This document shows, one piece after another, positions 61,580 through 64,000 of a DNA stretch of 64,000 bases. Position 1 is the stretch's first letter. Every line of letters begins with the position of its first letter. The position numbers were made by a program, and so were the translations under genes. The DNA is from Polyangia bacterium (GTDB lineage: Bacteria; Myxococcota_A; Polyangia; Fen-1088): NCBI GenBank assembly GCA_036268875.1, contig DATATI010000080.1:62001-126000 (forward strand), given 5' to 3'. The notes beneath the pieces were generated by a model. The model ran no database searches. It worked only from the letters and a program-made list of their open reading frames with translations, and had not been told where the DNA came from.

Positions 61580-62023
61580 TCAGGGTTTGGGCGGCATCTT
61601 CGGTTTGGCCAGTGTCCCCGTCCAATTGTCCAGCAGCTTCAATTCCCATTCTGAAAGCCCCTCCGCCGGAAGCGGCGGCATCCGCGTCGTCGACGCGGCG
61701 TGAATGAACAATTGAATCTGCAACACGGACGAGGCCGCACCGGTACATCTCGGCATGGAGCAGCCCCCCTCACCCATCATGCGATCTTCATAATGATCGA
61801 AAAAACCGGTCTCGGGGGCGACGTTGTACGCCGTCGGTTTAGCCTGCGACAACGGGTCCGCGTTCAGCGTGTTGTTGGCCCCATGGCAGCGCACGCAGTG
61901 CCCTTGCATCAGCGGCAGGACGTCGGTCTTGAAGCTGGGATCCGCCGGCGGATCCGCCGGCTCGCAGGCGCCGGCGCCGATCGCCAGGCCCAGGCAAAGC
62001 AACAAAAAATTCAACTTCGCCAT
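61580..62023 (-). CDS. Small c-type-haem-like lipoprotein
   Basis: A 147-residue lipoprotein (GAGAC, Cys20) with one haem motif CVRCHG (residues about 43-48) near the start of the mature part and a C-terminal MPPLPAEGLSEWELKLLDNW, the planctomycete-type cytochrome end with Met as possible axial ligand. It is a close relative of the upstream gene at 62049 and lies 25 bp after it. Probably a surface or periplasmic electron-transfer protein. Confidence 0.8.
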   Translation of the reverse strand: MAKLNFLLLCLGLAIGAGACEPADPPADPSFKTDVLPLMQGHCVRCHGANNTLNADPLSQAKPTAYNVAPETGFFDHYEDRMMGEGGCSMPRCTGAASSVLQIQLFIHAASTTRMPPLPAEGLSEWELKLLDNWTGTLAKPKMPPKP

Positions 62024-62048
62024 GGCCGCATTCCTAGTCGCAAACCGA

Positions 62049-62486
62049 TTACGGCTTGGGAGGCATCTCTGCGGCCCAGCGCTTGAGGAGATCAATGTCC
62101 CGATCCGAAAGCCGCTCGCTGGGCTTGGGTGGCATCCGGTTGTAGTTCGAGTCTGGATAGGCAACGTAAAGGGCCGCGAGCAGGGCGTTTGTCTTTGCGC
62201 CAAGGCAGGGCATTGTTCCACCGCCGCAGTTCGGGCGGTCTTCGTAATGATCCAAATAGACAATCATCGGCGCCAAGCCCTTCAATTTTCCCGTCAGCCC
62301 TGGGTCGACACTCAACTTGTCGCCTTCCCCATGACAACGAACGCAGTTGGCATCCAAGATGGGTTTGACGTCGGTCTGATAGCCCGGCGCCGCCGGCCCC
62401 TCGTCCGGCGCGCAGGCCACCAAAGTGAGCGCGAGACCGAACCCCGAGAGCAGCTGTTTCATCCCCATGGTCATAGGCTGGCTCAC
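62049..62486 (-). CDS. Small c-type-haem-like lipoprotein
   Basis: A 145-residue lipoprotein with one haem motif CVRCHGE and an end like its neighbour (MPPKPSERLSDRDIDLLKRW). The lipobox is LTLVAC. GTG 62486 overlaps the outer-membrane gene's stop by 4 bp, giving coupled translation; an in-frame ATG at 62462 would give a normal 17-residue signal. Duplicated with the 61580 gene. Confidence 0.8.
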   Translation of the reverse strand: MSQPMTMGMKQLLSGFGLALTLVACAPDEGPAAPGYQTDVKPILDANCVRCHGEGDKLSVDPGLTGKLKGLAPMIVYLDHYEDRPNCGGGTMPCLGAKTNALLAALYVAYPDSNYNRMPPKPSERLSDRDIDLLKRWAAEMPPKP

Positions 62487-63682
62487 AGATAATAGTGTAG
62501 CTGCAACATCCCCAACGACGCCGCCGCGCTGGTGGTGGTGGTGGTGCCGACGGTGATGCTGGCGCTGGCCGGTTCATACCGCCCCAGCAAGACCAGCTCG
62601 AAGTGAGCGTACGGGAACAGGTTGATCTGCCCGTCGATGGCGTTGCGGCCGGTGCCTTTCACCGAAAGGTCCTCTTGGTATCGTTCGTAAGCGGCGCCGA
62701 CCATCAGCCCCTTCACCGGGAACAGCGTCGCGCCCACGAACGACACGAACTGATCCTGGCTAGCAGAGGCGGCCTTGATGGTCTGGTGAATCAGATCCGC
62801 CTCGCCCATGAACAGCAGCTTGGCCGGCTCTAACCAGTACTTGATCTCGGCGCCGCCTTGATAGCGCGCCTCTTCCGAAGCGATCCCGGCGCGCGCCTGC
62901 AGGCCCACCGCCAGCACACCCCCGTACCGTTTCTCGGCGAACGCCGCTGCGCCACTTTCCGGGTACCCCACCGAACGGAAGAAGTCTGGCGCGCTGGTCG
63001 GCGGCGGCGTGAAGGCGGTGATGTGCGCTTCCCAATCCTCGGCGAAGTAACCGCCCGACAGGTTGTACGTCTCTTCGTACAAATCAAAGCCGGTATAGCG
63101 GCGCACGAAGTAGGGGTGCTCGACGAAGCGGATCCCATACGGCACCTGGAACTTTCCGAGGCGCAGGTAAGGACCGCTGGCGCTGGGCCGCCACATCAAA
63201 TAGTGCTCTCTCGACACGAAGCGATCGGGGATGGTCTTCACCCGACCGGCCACCGACGCGTCGTCGGGCCGCACCTCGCCCCGATCGCCGATTGTAACGT
63301 TCAGCGAAATGTCGCCGAAGTTCAGGCGGCCATAGACATCAAGCTGCATCGGGAAAAACGCCGTCTCTTTCGATTCGCTGCCGCCGGTGTCATTCACCAG
63401 GCCGGCGAAACGAAAGTCCGCCCCCAGCGCCAACCATTCGGGCGGCGTCCAGGCCCCGTGCAGGAAGGCGCCGCTGCCAGCCATGCTGATGGTGTCGCCA
63501 CTTTCGTCACGACCCCACGACGTCAGCAGCCCCCCGCCCGACGGCGAGAAGTGGCACTGCGCGCAGCGGGCCGTGCCCGAGCTGAATTGAAACTGCGGAT
63601 AGGCCTCCGCCCGGCGCGCGCCGACGGCGAACAGGCCGACCACCAATAGTAAAAATAATCCGATGCGCATAAGCGTCGCCAT
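62483..63682 (-). CDS. Outer-membrane barrel protein with N-terminal CxxCH
   Basis: A 399-residue protein with a Sec signal ending ARRAEAYP and, right after it, a haem motif CAQCHFSPSGGG (Cys40-His44). The remainder has about 16 amphipathic strands with Gly/aromatic content (ADFRFAGLVNDTGGSESKET, FPMQLDVYGRLNFGDISLNV, PYLRLGKFQVPYGIRFVEHP) and a C-terminal LGMLQLHYYL that suits barrel insertion. ATG 63682 overlaps the upstream stop by one base (TAATG). The fusion of a haem motif to a porin-like barrel suggests electron transfer across the outer membrane; that is inference. Confidence 0.82.
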   Translation of the reverse strand: MATLMRIGLFLLLVVGLFAVGARRAEAYPQFQFSSGTARCAQCHFSPSGGGLLTSWGRDESGDTISMAGSGAFLHGAWTPPEWLALGADFRFAGLVNDTGGSESKETAFFPMQLDVYGRLNFGDISLNVTIGDRGEVRPDDASVAGRVKTIPDRFVSREHYLMWRPSASGPYLRLGKFQVPYGIRFVEHPYFVRRYTGFDLYEETYNLSGGYFAEDWEAHITAFTPPPTSAPDFFRSVGYPESGAAAFAEKRYGGVLAVGLQARAGIASEEARYQGGAEIKYWLEPAKLLFMGEADLIHQTIKAASASQDQFVSFVGATLFPVKGLMVGAAYERYQEDLSVKGTGRNAIDGQINLFPYAHFELVLLGRYEPASASITVGTTTTTSAAASLGMLQLHYYL

Positions 63683-64000
63683 TAGTCGTTCTTCGCCCCG
63701 TCCGCGATCCAGTCCGAGATGAGCTGGATGTCCTCTTCCGGCAGGGCGAAATCCGGCGGCATGCGCTTGGCGCCTTGCGCCCGCAGCAGATAGAGCAGTT
63801 CGGACATGCTCGGCTGATTGGCATAGACGAAATGCCGATCGACCAAACTCTTGTAGCCGACGTCGCGGTCGAAAAGATTGACCCCGGCCTTTTGCACCGT
63901 GTCCGAATGGCAGCTGGCCGTCGCGCAGCTGGGTTCGACGATCGCGGCGGAGATGAATGACCATTGCTTGGGTCGGTCGTCCGTCGCGCTTCCGCATCCG
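63682..64000 (-). CDS. Planctomycete-type cytochrome-like lipoprotein (5' partial)
   Basis: The gene continues past the right edge. The visible 105 residues begin with GCGSATDDRP (probably just after the lipobox) and include CATASCHSDTV, a Cys-x4-Cys-His motif instead of the usual x2 spacing, then a C-terminal KRMPPDFALPEEDIQLISDW typical of PSCyt1-like domains. It is coupled to the outer-membrane gene by TAATG. It belongs to a run of four haem-type genes transcribed right to left. Confidence 0.68.
   Translation of the reverse strand, partial: GCGSATDDRPKQWSFISAAIVEPSCATASCHSDTVQKAGVNLFDRDVGYKSLVDRHFVYANQPSMSELLYLLRAQGAKRMPPDFALPEEDIQLISDWIADGAKND

Overview
The window reads as a high-GC chromosomal segment from a myxobacterium-like soil bacterium (Myxococcota/Polyangia). 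This is an inference from gene content, not from a marker gene. The signs are many lipoproteins whose lipobox is followed by Asp/Ala/Thr- or Gly/Ser-rich linkers, a Hanks-type Ser/Thr kinase operon, two gene pairs of the DUF1587/1595/1592/1588/1585 and DUF1552 families, ECF sigma and degenerate response-regulator genes, and strong third-position GC bias. Both edges cut genes.

Layout. 1-10 kb: a thioredoxin-reductase-like flavoprotein facing a UBP-type zinc-finger protein, an osmoprotectant ABC transporter (ATPase plus fused binding protein/permease), the ergothioneine genes egtB-egtD, a lipoprotein, and a barrel/ECF sigma/TPR module. 10-19 kb: an expansin-like lipoprotein, a translationally coupled SUV3-type helicase and sirtuin, a lipoprotein coupled to a metallopeptidase-propeller-barrel protein, and a receiver-degenerate regulator. 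19-25 kb: a BtuF-like protein, an ABC-2 exporter pair, tRNA-Leu(UAA) beside an acetate kinase relic, an MFS transporter and two TPM-related genes. 25-35 kb: a hydrolase lipoprotein, then a stretch with different (CTC-rich) codon use holding an MBL-fold hydrolase, a DUF1592/DUF1552 pair and a LamG/CxxCH lipoprotein, with a native-looking endonuclease-family gene on the other strand between them.

35-50 kb: a methyltransferase, an SDR, a decayed 1.5 kb stretch with a broken gene and a 50-bp direct repeat pair, a translationally coupled kinase/PEGA-like/LamG-like operon, an SGNH-type lipoprotein, a DsbA-OsmC fusion, a DUF1566 lipoprotein, cysK-DUF2061, a repeat-rich lipoprotein with a clear terminator, and a DUF481 outer-membrane protein. 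50-64 kb: a second DUF1592/DUF1552 operon, a truncated ISNCY-like transposase, a divergent pair of paralogous SAM-binding-like proteins bounded by short direct repeats, a truncated hydrolase lipoprotein, an aldehyde and an alcohol dehydrogenase, YceI, a lectin-like lipoprotein, an RRM protein and an operon of small c-type-haem lipoproteins with an outer-membrane protein that also carries CxxCH.

Functionally the segment is dominated by cell-envelope and secreted proteins and by small regulatory modules. There is no phage and no CRISPR array. The best candidates for undescribed biology are the divergent paralogue pair at 53.5-55.6 kb, the helicase-sirtuin operon, the metallopeptidase-propeller-barrel fusion and the haem-lipoprotein/outer-membrane operon at the right edge. 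Product calls rest on motifs read by eye; no database search was run.
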